From assembly GCF_040611135.1 (NCBI RefSeq), contig NZ_JBEXNL010000021.1, positions 18,929-82,928 on the forward strand: DNA of 64,000 bases, written 5' to 3'. This DNA is from Tsukamurella sp040611135 (GTDB lineage Bacteria; Actinomycetota; Actinomycetes; Mycobacteriales; Mycobacteriaceae). Shown here piece after piece: positions 31,411 to 39,691 of the stretch; within the stretch, counting starts at the first letter, position 1, and each line of letters begins with the position of its first letter. The position numbers and the translations under genes are program-made. Below the pieces are notes generated by a model. That model ran no database searches. It saw only the letters and a list, made by a program, of their open reading frames with translations, and was not told the DNA's origin.

Positions 31411-32543
31411 CGGGCGAGAAGAAGGCACCGTCGGTCTTCCGCCCCTGGGGCGAACCGGTCACCGAGGTCCCTCCGCACCTCTACGGCCGCTGGAAGCACG
31501 ACCCGCTGCTGCGCTTCGCCAACGCCTTCTTCGGCGTGACCATCCCGGCGTTCGCGCACCTGATGAAGCCGCGGAACCTCGCCGCGCCCAGCACGTCCCG
31601 CGACCTGCGGGTGGTCTCCCGCGAGATCGTCGCACACGACAAGGACGTCGTCGCGCTGACCTTCGTCTCCGCCGACGACTCACCGCTCCCCCGCTGGACG
31701 CCCGGCGCGCACCTCGACCTGCTGCTGCCTTCGGGCCGCATGCGCGAGTACTCCCTGTGCGGCGACCCCGCGGACTCCGACACCTACCGCATCGCCGTGC
31801 GCCGGATCCCCGGCGGCGGTGGCGGTTCCGTCGAGGTGCACGAGACCCTGCACGTCGGCGCGACGGTGACCGTCAAGGGCCCGCGCAACGGCATGCCGAT
31901 GGCCGTGCCCGGCCACGGATCGTCCGCCGAGCACCTGCGGTTCGTCGCCGGCGGTATCGGCATCACGCCGATCCTGCCGATGATGATCGCCGCCGAGCGC
32001 CTGGGCCTGAGCTGGTCGATGCTGTACACCGGAAGGTCCACGGACACCATCCCGTTCATCGCCGAGGTGGCGACGTTCGGTGACAAGGTCGAGGTCCGCA
32101 CCGACGACGAGCACGGCATCCCCACCGCCGACGTCCTCATCGGCGACACCCCCGGCCCCACCGCGCTATACGCGTGCGGACCGATCCCGATGCTCGAGTC
32201 GCTGCGCGTCGGCCTGATCGGCCGCACGGATGTCGAGCTGCACTACGAGCGGTTCTCCGCACCGCCCGTCGTCGACGGTAAGCCGTTCACCGCAACGCTG
32301 TCCGCCTCCGACATCACGCTCGACGTGGCCGCGGACGAGACGCTGCTGGCCGCGATTCTCAAGGCCAAGCCCGACGCCCCGTACTCCTGCAAGCAGGGCT
32401 TCTGCGGCACCTGCCGGATGACGGTGACCGAGGGCACCGTCGACCACCGCGACAAGACCCTGACGCCCTTCGAGCGGGAGCAGGGCCAGATGCTGACCTG
32501 CGTCTCGCGCGCAGCGGGCTCGCATCTGACCATCGATCTGTAA
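31407..32543 (+). CDS. Phthalate-dioxygenase-reductase-type flavin/2Fe-2S oxidoreductase
   Basis: 378 residues. An N-terminal extension (~1-60) contains an amphipathic or hydrophobic segment FANAFFGVTIPAFAHLM. Then come the flavin-binding barrel with RMREYSLCG (Arg113-x-Tyr-Ser), the nucleotide domain with AGGIGITPIL (182-189) and a plant-type ferredoxin at the C-terminus with Cys328, Cys333, Cys336 and Cys365. The order flavin-NAD-2Fe-2S is that of PDR/VanB reductases that feed oxygenases. The start overlaps the diiron protein's stop (ATGA), so the two are very likely partners. Confidence 0.9.
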   Translation: MTGEKKAPSVFRPWGEPVTEVPPHLYGRWKHDPLLRFANAFFGVTIPAFAHLMKPRNLAAPSTSRDLRVVSREIVAHDKDVVALTFVSADDSPLPRWTPGAHLDLLLPSGRMREYSLCGDPADSDTYRIAVRRIPGGGGGSVEVHETLHVGATVTVKGPRNGMPMAVPGHGSSAEHLRFVAGGIGITPILPMMIAAERLGLSWSMLYTGRSTDTIPFIAEVATFGDKVEVRTDDEHGIPTADVLIGDTPGPTALYACGPIPMLESLRVGLIGRTDVELHYERFSAPPVVDGKPFTATLSASDITLDVAADETLLAAILKAKPDAPYSCKQGFCGTCRMTVTEGTVDHRDKTLTPFEREQGQMLTCVSRAAGSHLTIDL

Positions 32544-32553
32544 GGCGCACACC

Positions 32554-33450
32554 ATGACTGACCAGCACCGCTTCGACGTGACCACCTCCGACGGACTCAC
32601 CCTGGCGGGCTTCCGTTACGGCGCCCACGATTCCGCGCTCCCCACGGTGGTCGCCATCCACGGCTACCCCGACAACCACCACGTGTGGGACGGCGTGGCG
32701 GCGGCGCTGGACGGTCGCGCGAACGTCTACACCTACGACGTGCGCGGCGCGGGCGAGTCGGAGGCGCCGGCGGGCAAGGCCGGATACCGGTTCGACCGCC
32801 TGATCTCCGACGTCTCGCGCGTGATCGACGCGGTGCGCGAGGTGAGCGGCGACCGGTCGAAGGTGCACCTGATCGGCCACGACTGGGGTTCGATCCAGGG
32901 CTGGCACGCCGTCGTCGATCCCGCGGTGGCGGACGAGACCGCCTCGTACACGTCGGTGTCGGGTCCGAACCTGAACCACGCGGGCGAATACCTGCAGGGT
33001 GTGCGCAGCGCGAAGGATCTGCCGGCACGACTGCGCCAGGCGGCGGGCTCGACGTACATCCCGTTCTTCCTCGTTCCGGGACTGGCGGATTCGCTGTACA
33101 AGCGCGGCTGGGGCCAGAAGCTGATCGAGACGCTGGAGAAGCGCGGCACCGGAGGCAGGGTCGCCGAGGGCTACGCGCGCAGCGACCGCGACTTCACCAA
33201 CGGCCTGAACCTGTACCGCGCCAACATGCCGGCACCGTTCCTCAAGCCGGCGGAGGCGACGACCTCCGTGCCGGTGCAGGTGGTGACGCCCGAGGGCGAC
33301 CTGTTCGTGACGCCGCCGCTGCAGCTGGCCGGCCTGGACAAGTCGCCGAAGTCACGGCACGTCTCGGTGCCCGGCGGGCACTGGGTGGTGGCGCAGAACC
33401 CCGGTCCGCTGGCGGATGCGACCTTCGAGTGGATCGAGACCAACCGATGA
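32554..33450 (+). CDS. Alpha/beta hydrolase with Asp nucleophile (epoxide-hydrolase or dehalogenase type)
   Basis: 298 residues. The oxyanion loop HGYPD (36-40) has the HGxP form and the nucleophile elbow is IGHDWGS with Asp110, the arrangement of epoxide hydrolases and haloalkane dehalogenases. The late His is in VPGGHWVVAQN. It begins 10 bases after the reductase stop. A diiron oxygenase that epoxidises a substrate followed by an epoxide hydrolase would be a logical pathway, but no substrate can be read from the sequence. Confidence 0.85.
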   Translation: MTDQHRFDVTTSDGLTLAGFRYGAHDSALPTVVAIHGYPDNHHVWDGVAAALDGRANVYTYDVRGAGESEAPAGKAGYRFDRLISDVSRVIDAVREVSGDRSKVHLIGHDWGSIQGWHAVVDPAVADETASYTSVSGPNLNHAGEYLQGVRSAKDLPARLRQAAGSTYIPFFLVPGLADSLYKRGWGQKLIETLEKRGTGGRVAEGYARSDRDFTNGLNLYRANMPAPFLKPAEATTSVPVQVVTPEGDLFVTPPLQLAGLDKSPKSRHVSVPGGHWVVAQNPGPLADATFEWIETNR

Positions 33451-34355
33451 TCACTCGGATCCCCGTGCGCGGCCGGTGGGTGCGCGTGCGCACCTCCGGC
33501 GACGCGTCGCTGCCCACTCTGGTTCTGCTGCACGGCATCACCCGCAGCCTGGAGGATTGGGACCCGACCTTCGAGGCGCTCGGCGCCGGGAGTGGACCGA
33601 GCGGGCCGGCTCAGCACCGCGGCGAGTACCGGCTGATCGCACTCGACCTCGCAGGGTACGGCTGGTCCGCCCCGCATCCCGACGGTGCCGGGCTCACCGC
33701 GCTCGCCGACGGGGTGGCGGAGACGCTGGCCGCGCTCGACGTCGCGGGCCCCGTGCACGTCGCGGGCAACTCGCTGGGCGGTGCGGTGACGATGACGCTG
33801 CTCGCCCGGCACCCTGAGCTGGTCGCGTCGATGACGCTGGTGGACCCCGCGGGCTTCGGCAAGGAGGTCACACCGCTGCTGCGCCTGCTCGGAGTTCCCG
33901 TGCTGGGCAAGCTGATCGCGACCACGCCGAGCCGTCCGGGGGCGATCATCCAGGAGCGGCTGATCTTCGCCGACAAGTCCTACGCCACCCGCGCACGGGT
34001 CGACCACGCGATGGCCATCGCCCGCGAGACCGACGCCGGCCTCACCGCGTGGAAGACCGCGGACGAACTCGGTTCCGTGCTCGGCGGCGTGCGCCAGGAC
34101 TGGCGCGACGAGCTGCACCGCACCATCGCTCGGACCCCGCGGCCCACGATGGTGCTCTGGGGCGCTCGCGACAAGGTGCTTCCGCCCGCGCATCTCGAGG
34201 CCGCGCGGAGGCTGATCCCGCACGCCGAGACGCATCTCATTCCCGGCGTCGGCCACATGCCGCAGCTGGAGAGCCCGCGCGAGTTCTCCGCGCTGATCAC
34301 GGCGTTCCTGCAGCGGAATCCCGTGGCGGAGCTGCCGAAGGCCGCGTCGCAGTAG
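33447..34355 (+). CDS. Alpha/beta hydrolase with Ser nucleophile (esterase/C-C hydrolase type)
   Basis: 302 residues, starting at ATG 33447, which overlaps the previous stop (ATGA). Oxyanion loop LLHGITRS, nucleophile elbow AGNSLGGAV with Ser109, acid in WGARDKVLPP and His in GVGHMPQLE: a complete Ser-Asp-His triad. It resembles MhpC/BphD-like and lipase-like hydrolases. As last gene of the four-gene operon it may cleave an ester or C-C bond in the product of the preceding enzymes. The terminator at 34389-34425 closes the operon. Confidence 0.87.
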   Translation: MITRIPVRGRWVRVRTSGDASLPTLVLLHGITRSLEDWDPTFEALGAGSGPSGPAQHRGEYRLIALDLAGYGWSAPHPDGAGLTALADGVAETLAALDVAGPVHVAGNSLGGAVTMTLLARHPELVASMTLVDPAGFGKEVTPLLRLLGVPVLGKLIATTPSRPGAIIQERLIFADKSYATRARVDHAMAIARETDAGLTAWKTADELGSVLGGVRQDWRDELHRTIARTPRPTMVLWGARDKVLPPAHLEAARRLIPHAETHLIPGVGHMPQLESPREFSALITAFLQRNPVAELPKAASQ

Positions 34356-34388
34356 ACCGCCGGCGCCGCCGCGGGGTGGTAGTCGTTC

Positions 34389-34425
34389 ACGGAGGGTATG
34401 CGTCCGACGCATACCCTCCGTTTTC
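34389..34425 (+). terminator. Rho-independent terminator of the diiron-protein operon
   Basis: Perfect 15-base arms ACGGAGGGTATGCGT and ACGCATACCCTCCGT with a CCG loop, followed by TTTT. Confidence 0.85.
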
Positions 34426-34500
34426 GTAGTGCCTCAACAGCGTTGGCGCATGCGCCTGCGGAACGTGTGTCGCACCCACACCGGACCGGGGTCCTCAGCC

Positions 34501-34548
34501 CGTTTCTGCTTCCTCATACCGTTGCAACGCTATAAGGAAGCAGAAACG
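34501..34548. terminator. Inverted repeat downstream of the PadR gene
   Basis: Perfect 14-base arms CGTTTCTGCTTCCT and AGGAAGCAGAAACG around a 20-base centre holding the palindrome GTTGCAAC. It lies 27 bases past the PadR stop. No T-tract follows, so it may be a terminator or a regulator site. Confidence 0.5.
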
Positions 34549-34575
34549 TCAGCGGGAAGGGCTGATCGCAGCGAC

Positions 34576-34902
34576 TCAGTGCGCGGCCGCCGCACCGAGC
34601 GCCGCAGCGGCCGCGGTGAAGACTCGCCACTCCTCGCGCAGGCGCGCCAGCTCGGTGCGGCCGGCGCCGGTGAGCTCGTACACCTTCCGCGCCGGCCCGG
34701 ACTCGCTCTGCTGCCACTCGGCGGCGATGCAGCCGTCGTTCTCCAGCTTCACCAACGCCGGGTACAGCTGCGCGCCTTTGATCGGCTGCAGCCCCACTTC
34801 CACCAGCGCCGCGGAGACGCCGTAGCCGTGCCGCGGCGCCGACTCGAGCACGCCGAGTATCAAGAGCTGCAACGTCGCCCGCTGCCATGCAGCGGTGCTC
34901 AT
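34576..34902 (-). CDS. PadR-family transcriptional regulator
   Basis: 108 residues, the short PadR class. Winged-helix core LQLLILGVLESAPRHGYGVSAAL, then LYPALVKLENDGCIAAEWQ and the wing ARKVYELTGAGRTEL, the PadR hallmark. The C-terminal dimerisation helix ends in an Ala-rich tail. The start overlaps the upstream membrane protein stop (ATGA at 34899-34902), so regulator and membrane protein form one unit, as often seen for HAAS-type proteins. The palindrome at 35910-35930 is its likely operator. Confidence 0.9.
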   Translation of the reverse strand: MSTAAWQRATLQLLILGVLESAPRHGYGVSAALVEVGLQPIKGAQLYPALVKLENDGCIAAEWQQSESGPARKVYELTGAGRTELARLREEWRVFTAAAAALGAAAAH

Positions 34903-35897
34903 CCGGGCACCTTCCGCGTCCGCTCCCGCCATGCCCGCGGGCTGCTCGTGACGACGCCTATCGCGAGCATCACACTCAGAGCGATGTTCAACGCCCTCGC
35001 ACTCCCCTCGGCGTCGACCGCCATGAACGCTGCGAAGAGTGCGAGGACGAGGTAGAAGGCCGGCATCCGCCACCAGTATCGACCCGATGCACCGGAGGCA
35101 TCACCCGCGAGACGTCGCGCCATCGCACCAGGCGCCCCGAAGTCGTCGAACGCGGTGGTCGTCAGCTCCGCTCGCAGGTTGCTCTCGTAGTCCGCCGCAT
35201 TCCTCCAGTGAACCCCCTTGGCACGCAAGGCCCCACGGAATCGCTCGAACCACTCGTCGTCGGTCCATGCGCTCTGCGGCTTCCGTGCCGGCACGAGCCG
35301 CCAGGCCACGACCGCGAGCACACTCGGGAGCAGGAAGGAGATCGCGACCAACCACCTGGGCGCTCCCTCGATCAGTACGGAGTCCGACTCGGCTACTCCA
35401 GCGACGACGACGCCGGCGGCAACGGACGCGAGTGCACCCACGGCGAAGCGGGTCGCCGAACGCACCCGCCCAGCGGTGTAGAAGGCCACCGCCGCAGAAC
35501 CCGCGATCATGCACGCCACGACGGCGACCCCGAGTGCGAGCGGACCGAGGCCGATGTCGACGGGGCCCGCCTCGTCGAACAGGAACATCCCGCCCACACC
35601 GATTCCCATGATCAGCAGGATCACCGCAGACAGGGCGAAGACGTCACGCATGCCCAGCCCTTCCGCCGCCTCCGCATCGGCGTCCGGACTCCCGTATTCG
35701 ATCGCATCGGCCCGGGCGAGCTCCACGGGATCGCCGAACAACTCGTCAGCGGGGACTCCGGCCGCGGCGATGGAGTCGACGAGCTCGTTCTGCCGAGCGA
35801 CGACGAGCTCACGATCGACGCCGTCCTGCCACGCGAGGGTGACGACGTAACGCTTGCCCCACTTCTCATCCCGCTCAGCGAAGTCCTTCGCTTCCAT
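34899..35897 (-). CDS. PadR-associated membrane protein with two HAAS-like ends
   Basis: 332 residues. Soluble N-terminal part (1-80) with helices ending in FGDPVELARADA, six hydrophobic segments (~85-215 and ~290-320), and a second soluble part (~220-285: DDEWFERFRGALRAKG, then FGAPGAMARRLAG). Both soluble parts have the helical pattern and terminal FG-x-P motif of HAAS domains found in proteins encoded next to PadR regulators. It may sense or assemble a membrane complex. Function unknown. Start ATG 35897 with AGGAG upstream. Confidence 0.7.
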   Translation of the reverse strand: MEAKDFAERDEKWGKRYVVTLAWQDGVDRELVVARQNELVDSIAAAGVPADELFGDPVELARADAIEYGSPDADAEAAEGLGMRDVFALSAVILLIMGIGVGGMFLFDEAGPVDIGLGPLALGVAVVACMIAGSAAVAFYTAGRVRSATRFAVGALASVAAGVVVAGVAESDSVLIEGAPRWLVAISFLLPSVLAVVAWRLVPARKPQSAWTDDEWFERFRGALRAKGVHWRNAADYESNLRAELTTTAFDDFGAPGAMARRLAGDASGASGRYWWRMPAFYLVLALFAAFMAVDAEGSARALNIALSVMLAIGVVTSSPRAWRERTRKVPG

Positions 35898-35909
35898 CTC
35901 GACTCCTAC

Positions 35910-35930
35910 CTAGATCGAATTTGAATCTAG
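35910..35930. promoter_or_regulatory. Palindromic operator of the PadR unit
   Basis: CTAGAT-N9-ATCTAG in an AT-rich patch 13 bases before the membrane protein start; on the minus strand TATATCTAGATT could also hold the -10 box. PadR proteins bind such short palindromes in their own promoter. Confidence 0.55.
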
Positions 35931-36035
35931 ATATACCATTCGCGACGGCAAGGGACAACACCGCTGACGGTGTGGGTATGCATGAAATGAATATCCTCCA
36001 GGAGCAAAACACGATCTGACCAGGCGTGACGCCGG

Positions 36036-36058
36036 GGTATGCGGCAGCCGCACACCCT
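36036..36058 (-). terminator. Weak hairpin after crtB
   Basis: GGGTATGCGGC and GCCGCACACCC form an imperfect stem (one mismatch) 19 bases beyond the crtB stop. No T-tract. Confidence 0.3.
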
Positions 36059-36076
36059 GCGCGAGCGACTACACCG

Positions 36077-36895
36077 TCATCGCCGAGCGACGACCGAGCG
36101 GGCGAGGACCGCCGCCTTCCGCGGCCCGGGGACGCGGACGCGGCCGGACCGGGCACCGTCGAGCCCGGCGGACCGGAGGCGGCGCACGAGCTCCCCGTAG
36201 AGGTCGGCGGCGACGCGGACGCCGCGCTGGACGTCCCGCGGGAGCTCCGCGATCCCGGCGCGGCCGGCTGCGAGGTCGGCGGCCGCGTCGTCGAGGGCAC
36301 CGTCGAACGCGTGCTGCGTGAGCTCGGGCAGGTAGGCGCGGCCGAGGCGGAGCTCGTCGTCGGTGAGGTCGCGCAGGAAGTTGACCTTCTGGAACGCGGC
36401 GCCGAGGCGCAGGGCGTCGGGCGCGAGCCGGTCGTAGTCCGACGGCGCCACCCCCACCAGGTAGGCGCGCAGGCACATGAGGCCGACGACCTCGGCAGAG
36501 CCGTGGATGTACGCGGCGAGCGACTCCGGGGTGTGCGGCACGGGGGTCAGGTCCGCGCGCATGGACGCGAAGAAGGGCCTGGTCAGCTCGGCGCCGAAGC
36601 CGGTCGCGCGGGCCGTCGCGGCGAAGGCGTGCACCACGAGGTTCGCGCTGAACCCCTCCGAGATCGCCGCCTCGACCGACACCTCCAGGGCGTCGAGGTG
36701 GGCCCGCGGATCGGTCGGGCAGGCACCGTCGACGATCTCGTCCGCCACCCGGACCAGCGCGTAGATGGAGGTGATGTGGTCGCGTACTCGACGCGGCATC
36801 ATCCGCGCGGCGAGGGAGAACGACGTCGAGTACTCGCGGATCACGACGGCGGAGGCCGCGACCGCGGCGTGGAGGTACCGCTCGCTCGAATCCAT
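36077..36895 (-). CDS. crtB: Phytoene/squalene synthase
   Basis: 272 residues from ATG 36895 (GGAGGGC just upstream). The two Asp-rich motifs are RVADEIVDG (~49-57) and KVNFLRDLTDDELRLGRAYLP (~170-190), and STSFSLAARMMP is the trans-isoprenyl synthase entry. It condenses two geranylgeranyl-PP to phytoene; a squalene product cannot be excluded. The desaturase crtI lies 7 kb away. The gene stands alone and is divergent from xthA. Confidence 0.87.
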   Translation of the reverse strand: MDSSERYLHAAVAASAVVIREYSTSFSLAARMMPRRVRDHITSIYALVRVADEIVDGACPTDPRAHLDALEVSVEAAISEGFSANLVVHAFAATARATGFGAELTRPFFASMRADLTPVPHTPESLAAYIHGSAEVVGLMCLRAYLVGVAPSDYDRLAPDALRLGAAFQKVNFLRDLTDDELRLGRAYLPELTQHAFDGALDDAAADLAAGRAGIAELPRDVQRGVRVAADLYGELVRRLRSAGLDGARSGRVRVPGPRKAAVLARSVVARR

Positions 36896-36943
36896 GCCCT
36901 CCAGTGTCCCGACCGCGTCGGCGGACCTGTCAGGGCACCCCGA

Positions 36944-36949
36944 TACGGT
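36944..36949 (+). promoter_or_regulatory. -10 box (TACGGT) for xthA
   Basis: TACGGT ends 6 bases before ATG 36956. The intervening GGGGGC could also act as a ribosome binding site, so leaderless initiation is likely but not certain. Confidence 0.42.
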
Positions 36950-36955
36950 GGGGGC

Positions 36956-37852
36956 ATGCGCGTCGCCACCTGGAATGTGAACTCCGTCAAGCAGCGGCAC
37001 GGGCGGCTGCTGGAATGGCTGGACCAGCGTCGGCCCGACGTCGTCTGCCTGCAGGAACTGAAGATGACCGACGACGCTTTCGCCACCCTGATCGGCCCGG
37101 ACCTGGAAGAGCGCGGCTACGCGTTCGCCACTGCGGGCCAGCCGCAGTGGAACGGCTCGGCGCTGCTGTCGAAGGTGGGCCTGCAGGACGTCGTCGTCGG
37201 AATCCCGGGCGCGCCCGAGTACGAGGGCGTCGTCGAGGGGCGTGCGATCTCGGGCGTCTGCGGCGCCGGAATTCGCGGCGCCGACGACCCCGGCATCCGC
37301 GTGCACTCGCTGTACACGCCGAACGGCCGCGAGATCGACTCCGACCACTACGCCTACAAACTGGAGTGGCTCGTCGCGCTCGTCGCGCAGGTCAAGACGG
37401 ACACCGTGCCCCAGCTGGTCTGCGGCGACATGAACATCGCGCCCACCGACGAGGACGTCTTCGACCCCGCGGCCTTCGCCGGCCACACGCACGTCACCGC
37501 CCCCGAGCGCGACGCGATCGCCGCACTCGAGGCCCTGGGCCTGCGCGACGTGGTCCGCGAGCGCTGGCCGCACGAGCAGGTGTTCTCGTACTGGGACTAC
37601 CGCGCCGGCATGTTCAACAAGAACCTCGGCATGCGCATCGACCTGATCCTGGCCAGCGGCACCGTCGCGGACCGGACCGCGGCCGCCTGGATCGACCGGC
37701 AGGCGCGCAAGGGCAAGGGGCCGTCGGACCACGCCCCCGTCATGCTCGACCTGGACACCGCTCCCGACGGTGACATCGGCCCGATGGTGCCGCCACCGTC
37801 GGCCGGGCGGGTGAGCCCCAAGGGTGCGAAACTGCCTCAGTCGAAGGACTGA
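36956..37852 (+). CDS. xthA: Exodeoxyribonuclease III / AP endonuclease
   Basis: 298 residues, slightly longer than E. coli XthA because of a Pro-rich C-terminal tail. Motifs: VATWNVNSVKQRHGRLLEWL, VCLQELKM with the metal-binding Glu, LYTPNGREIDSDHYAYKLEWL, VCGDMNIAPTDEDVFDP, IDLILAS and KGPSDHAPVMLDL with the catalytic Asp-His. It cuts DNA at abasic sites and degrades 3' ends in base-excision repair. It starts 60 bases from the divergent crtB. Confidence 0.93.
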   Translation: MRVATWNVNSVKQRHGRLLEWLDQRRPDVVCLQELKMTDDAFATLIGPDLEERGYAFATAGQPQWNGSALLSKVGLQDVVVGIPGAPEYEGVVEGRAISGVCGAGIRGADDPGIRVHSLYTPNGREIDSDHYAYKLEWLVALVAQVKTDTVPQLVCGDMNIAPTDEDVFDPAAFAGHTHVTAPERDAIAALEALGLRDVVRERWPHEQVFSYWDYRAGMFNKNLGMRIDLILASGTVADRTAAAWIDRQARKGKGPSDHAPVMLDLDTAPDGDIGPMVPPPSAGRVSPKGAKLPQSKD

Positions 37853-37921
37853 CCAGCAAATATTGCGATAGCAACACCGTCTCGCTACCCTACGCCGAGT
37901 CACCGGCGAGAGGGAGTGGGC

Positions 37922-39178
37922 ATGGGCGAGATCGAGCGACCGGAGGGCATCTCGCGGCGCGACGTGCTGCACGCCGCGGGGATAGGAGCGGCCGGGGCGG
38001 GCGTCGCGGCCCTTGCCGGGACGCTGGGGACGCGCATCGTCTCCGCCGCGCCGGGCGTCCGCGCGGACGGTGCCCCCGACCCGCAGAAGACGTGGGACGG
38101 CGACTGCGACGCACTGATGAAGTCCGTCCTCGACCGGGGCGACGCGGCGCGAGTCAACCGCGCGCTCGCGCAATGGCAGACGAACAACCAGCCCGTGCCC
38201 GCCGGAATGCCTTCGGACGTGCGGGACTTCATCGAGGAGGCGCGGAAGCTCCCGGACTGGATCGACTGGCGGCTGATGAAGGGGGCGGACACGTTCTACA
38301 CCACCCGCAGCCTGTACCTGTCGATCATCATCGGCTTCTCGGGCGGCGTGATGATGTCGGTGATCCCCCGCGAGTCGCAGGCGGTGTACTGGTCGGCAGG
38401 CGGCGCGGACATGAAGGACCGCATCGCCAAGACCTACCGCCTGGTCTACGACCAGATCGCGGTGGGTGCGTACGGGCCCGGCGGTCGCGCCGCGACGACC
38501 GCGGTGAAGGTGCGCCTCACGCACAGCGCGGTCCGGCACCTGCTCCCGCAGTCGCCGCACTGGCGTCGGGTCAACAAGCAGCCCAAGCCCATCTCGCAGG
38601 CCGACATGATGGTCACCTGGCACTCGCTGGCGACGATGGGCATGCGGATCATGCGCAACTGGGGCGTTCACCTGCCGCAGAACGAGGTCGACGGTCTGCT
38701 GCACTCGTGGCAGGTGAACGGCCACATGCTCGGCATCCACGACGCCTACATCCCGTCGAGCTGGGACCAAGCGGAGAAGCAGGCGCGGGCGGACCTCGAC
38801 TCGATCATGGGCCCGACACCGGAGGGGGTGAAGATCGCGAGCATGCTGATGGACCTGGGCAGGTCCGTCGACGGCACGATCCTCTCCCGTCCCTCCCTGG
38901 AGGCGTTCACCCGGTACTCGTTGGGCAACAAGCTGACCGACTGGATGCAACTGCCGCCGCAGCCGCTGCTGCAGGGCCTGCTCGTCGCGGGCTGGCCGAC
39001 CTACATCGCGATCCGCGAGGGCGTCCTCACGCGGACCGCGATGCCGCCGGAGATCTACCACCAGTTCGATCAGCTCGCGAACACGCTGGAGCTGGTGTAC
39101 CTCGGCGAGTTCCGGCCGATCAACATCGAGATCCCTACCGGGAACAACCCGAACTACGGTAAGCCCCTGTACAAGTGA
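37922..39178 (+). CDS. Secreted DUF2236 protein, Lcp/MpaB-type oxygenase family
   Basis: 418 residues from ATG 37922 with AGGGAG upstream. A twin-arginine signal (ISRRDVLHAAGIGAAGAGVAALAG) exports it folded, which fits a haem protein. The DUF2236 core has the stretch VKVRLTHSAVRHLL (~192) and ADMMVTWHSLATMGMRIMRN (~225), with the conserved Arg/His residues. Length and Tat signal resemble latex-clearing protein (Lcp), the secreted b-type haem oxygenase that cuts polyisoprene in Gordonia and Streptomyces. Other DUF2236 members have different or unknown functions. No rubber-degradation partner genes are nearby. Confidence 0.68.
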   Translation: MGEIERPEGISRRDVLHAAGIGAAGAGVAALAGTLGTRIVSAAPGVRADGAPDPQKTWDGDCDALMKSVLDRGDAARVNRALAQWQTNNQPVPAGMPSDVRDFIEEARKLPDWIDWRLMKGADTFYTTRSLYLSIIIGFSGGVMMSVIPRESQAVYWSAGGADMKDRIAKTYRLVYDQIAVGAYGPGGRAATTAVKVRLTHSAVRHLLPQSPHWRRVNKQPKPISQADMMVTWHSLATMGMRIMRNWGVHLPQNEVDGLLHSWQVNGHMLGIHDAYIPSSWDQAEKQARADLDSIMGPTPEGVKIASMLMDLGRSVDGTILSRPSLEAFTRYSLGNKLTDWMQLPPQPLLQGLLVAGWPTYIAIREGVLTRTAMPPEIYHQFDQLANTLELVYLGEFRPINIEIPTGNNPNYGKPLYK

Positions 39179-39184
39179 CGGCCG

Positions 39185-39691
39185 CTACTCCTCGGTGCTG
39201 AGCACCTCGGCGACGAATCCGTTCACGCGGGTCCGCAGGTCAGCGAGGTTCTGCTCGCGGATCTGCTCGACATCGGTGCCCTTGTGGAACGCGGGCGGCA
39301 GCTTGCGCGCGTTCGCGGCGCAGCTGAAGTCCTCGCACACGAGCATGCCGATGGTGTCGCCCTTGCGGCCGGCGGCGCCGCCCCGTCGGACGGTGTAGAG
39401 GACCGCCTGGCTGGTGATGTTCACGTCGCGGCACCAGGAGCACATGGCCTTCGCCTTCGGCTTGGCCTCGGCCTGGGTGAGCAGGATGGTGACCAGTTCG
39501 GCACCGTCGGGCCCGTCGGTCGGAACGGCGACGTAGGCGCGGCGCGGGATCTTCCTGTCGCGCCAGCCGAGGTACTCGAGCCTGCCGAAATCGATGTCGT
39601 CGAAGTCGGCCGGGAACGTGACCCTCTTGACCTCGCTCTTGGTGGCGCCGCGGAAGGCGTCGACGATCTGCTGCTGGGATACGGAATCCAT
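39185..39691 (-). CDS. FBP-domain (treble-clef zinc finger) protein
   Basis: 168 residues from ATG 39691. The zinc-finger pattern is CSWCRDVNITSQ then CEDFSCAANARKLPP, typical of the actinobacterial FBP domain related to the C-terminus of EF-G-binding protein Fbp. Such proteins are thought to act at the ribosome with EF-G, comparable to fusidic-acid resistance factors, but the stand-alone actinobacterial form is uncharacterised. Its stop is 7 bases from the convergent DUF2236 gene. The 441 bases upstream hold no gene. Confidence 0.8.
   Translation of the reverse strand: MDSVSQQQIVDAFRGATKSEVKRVTFPADFDDIDFGRLEYLGWRDRKIPRRAYVAVPTDGPDGAELVTILLTQAEAKPKAKAMCSWCRDVNITSQAVLYTVRRGGAAGRKGDTIGMLVCEDFSCAANARKLPPAFHKGTDVEQIREQNLADLRTRVNGFVAEVLSTEE

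Noticed and set aside
36896..39061. Minus-strand extension that would fuse crtB to a ~720-residue N-terminal part
   Set aside because: The extension is antisense to xthA and the DUF2236 gene; crtB has its own ATG with GGAGG at 36895.
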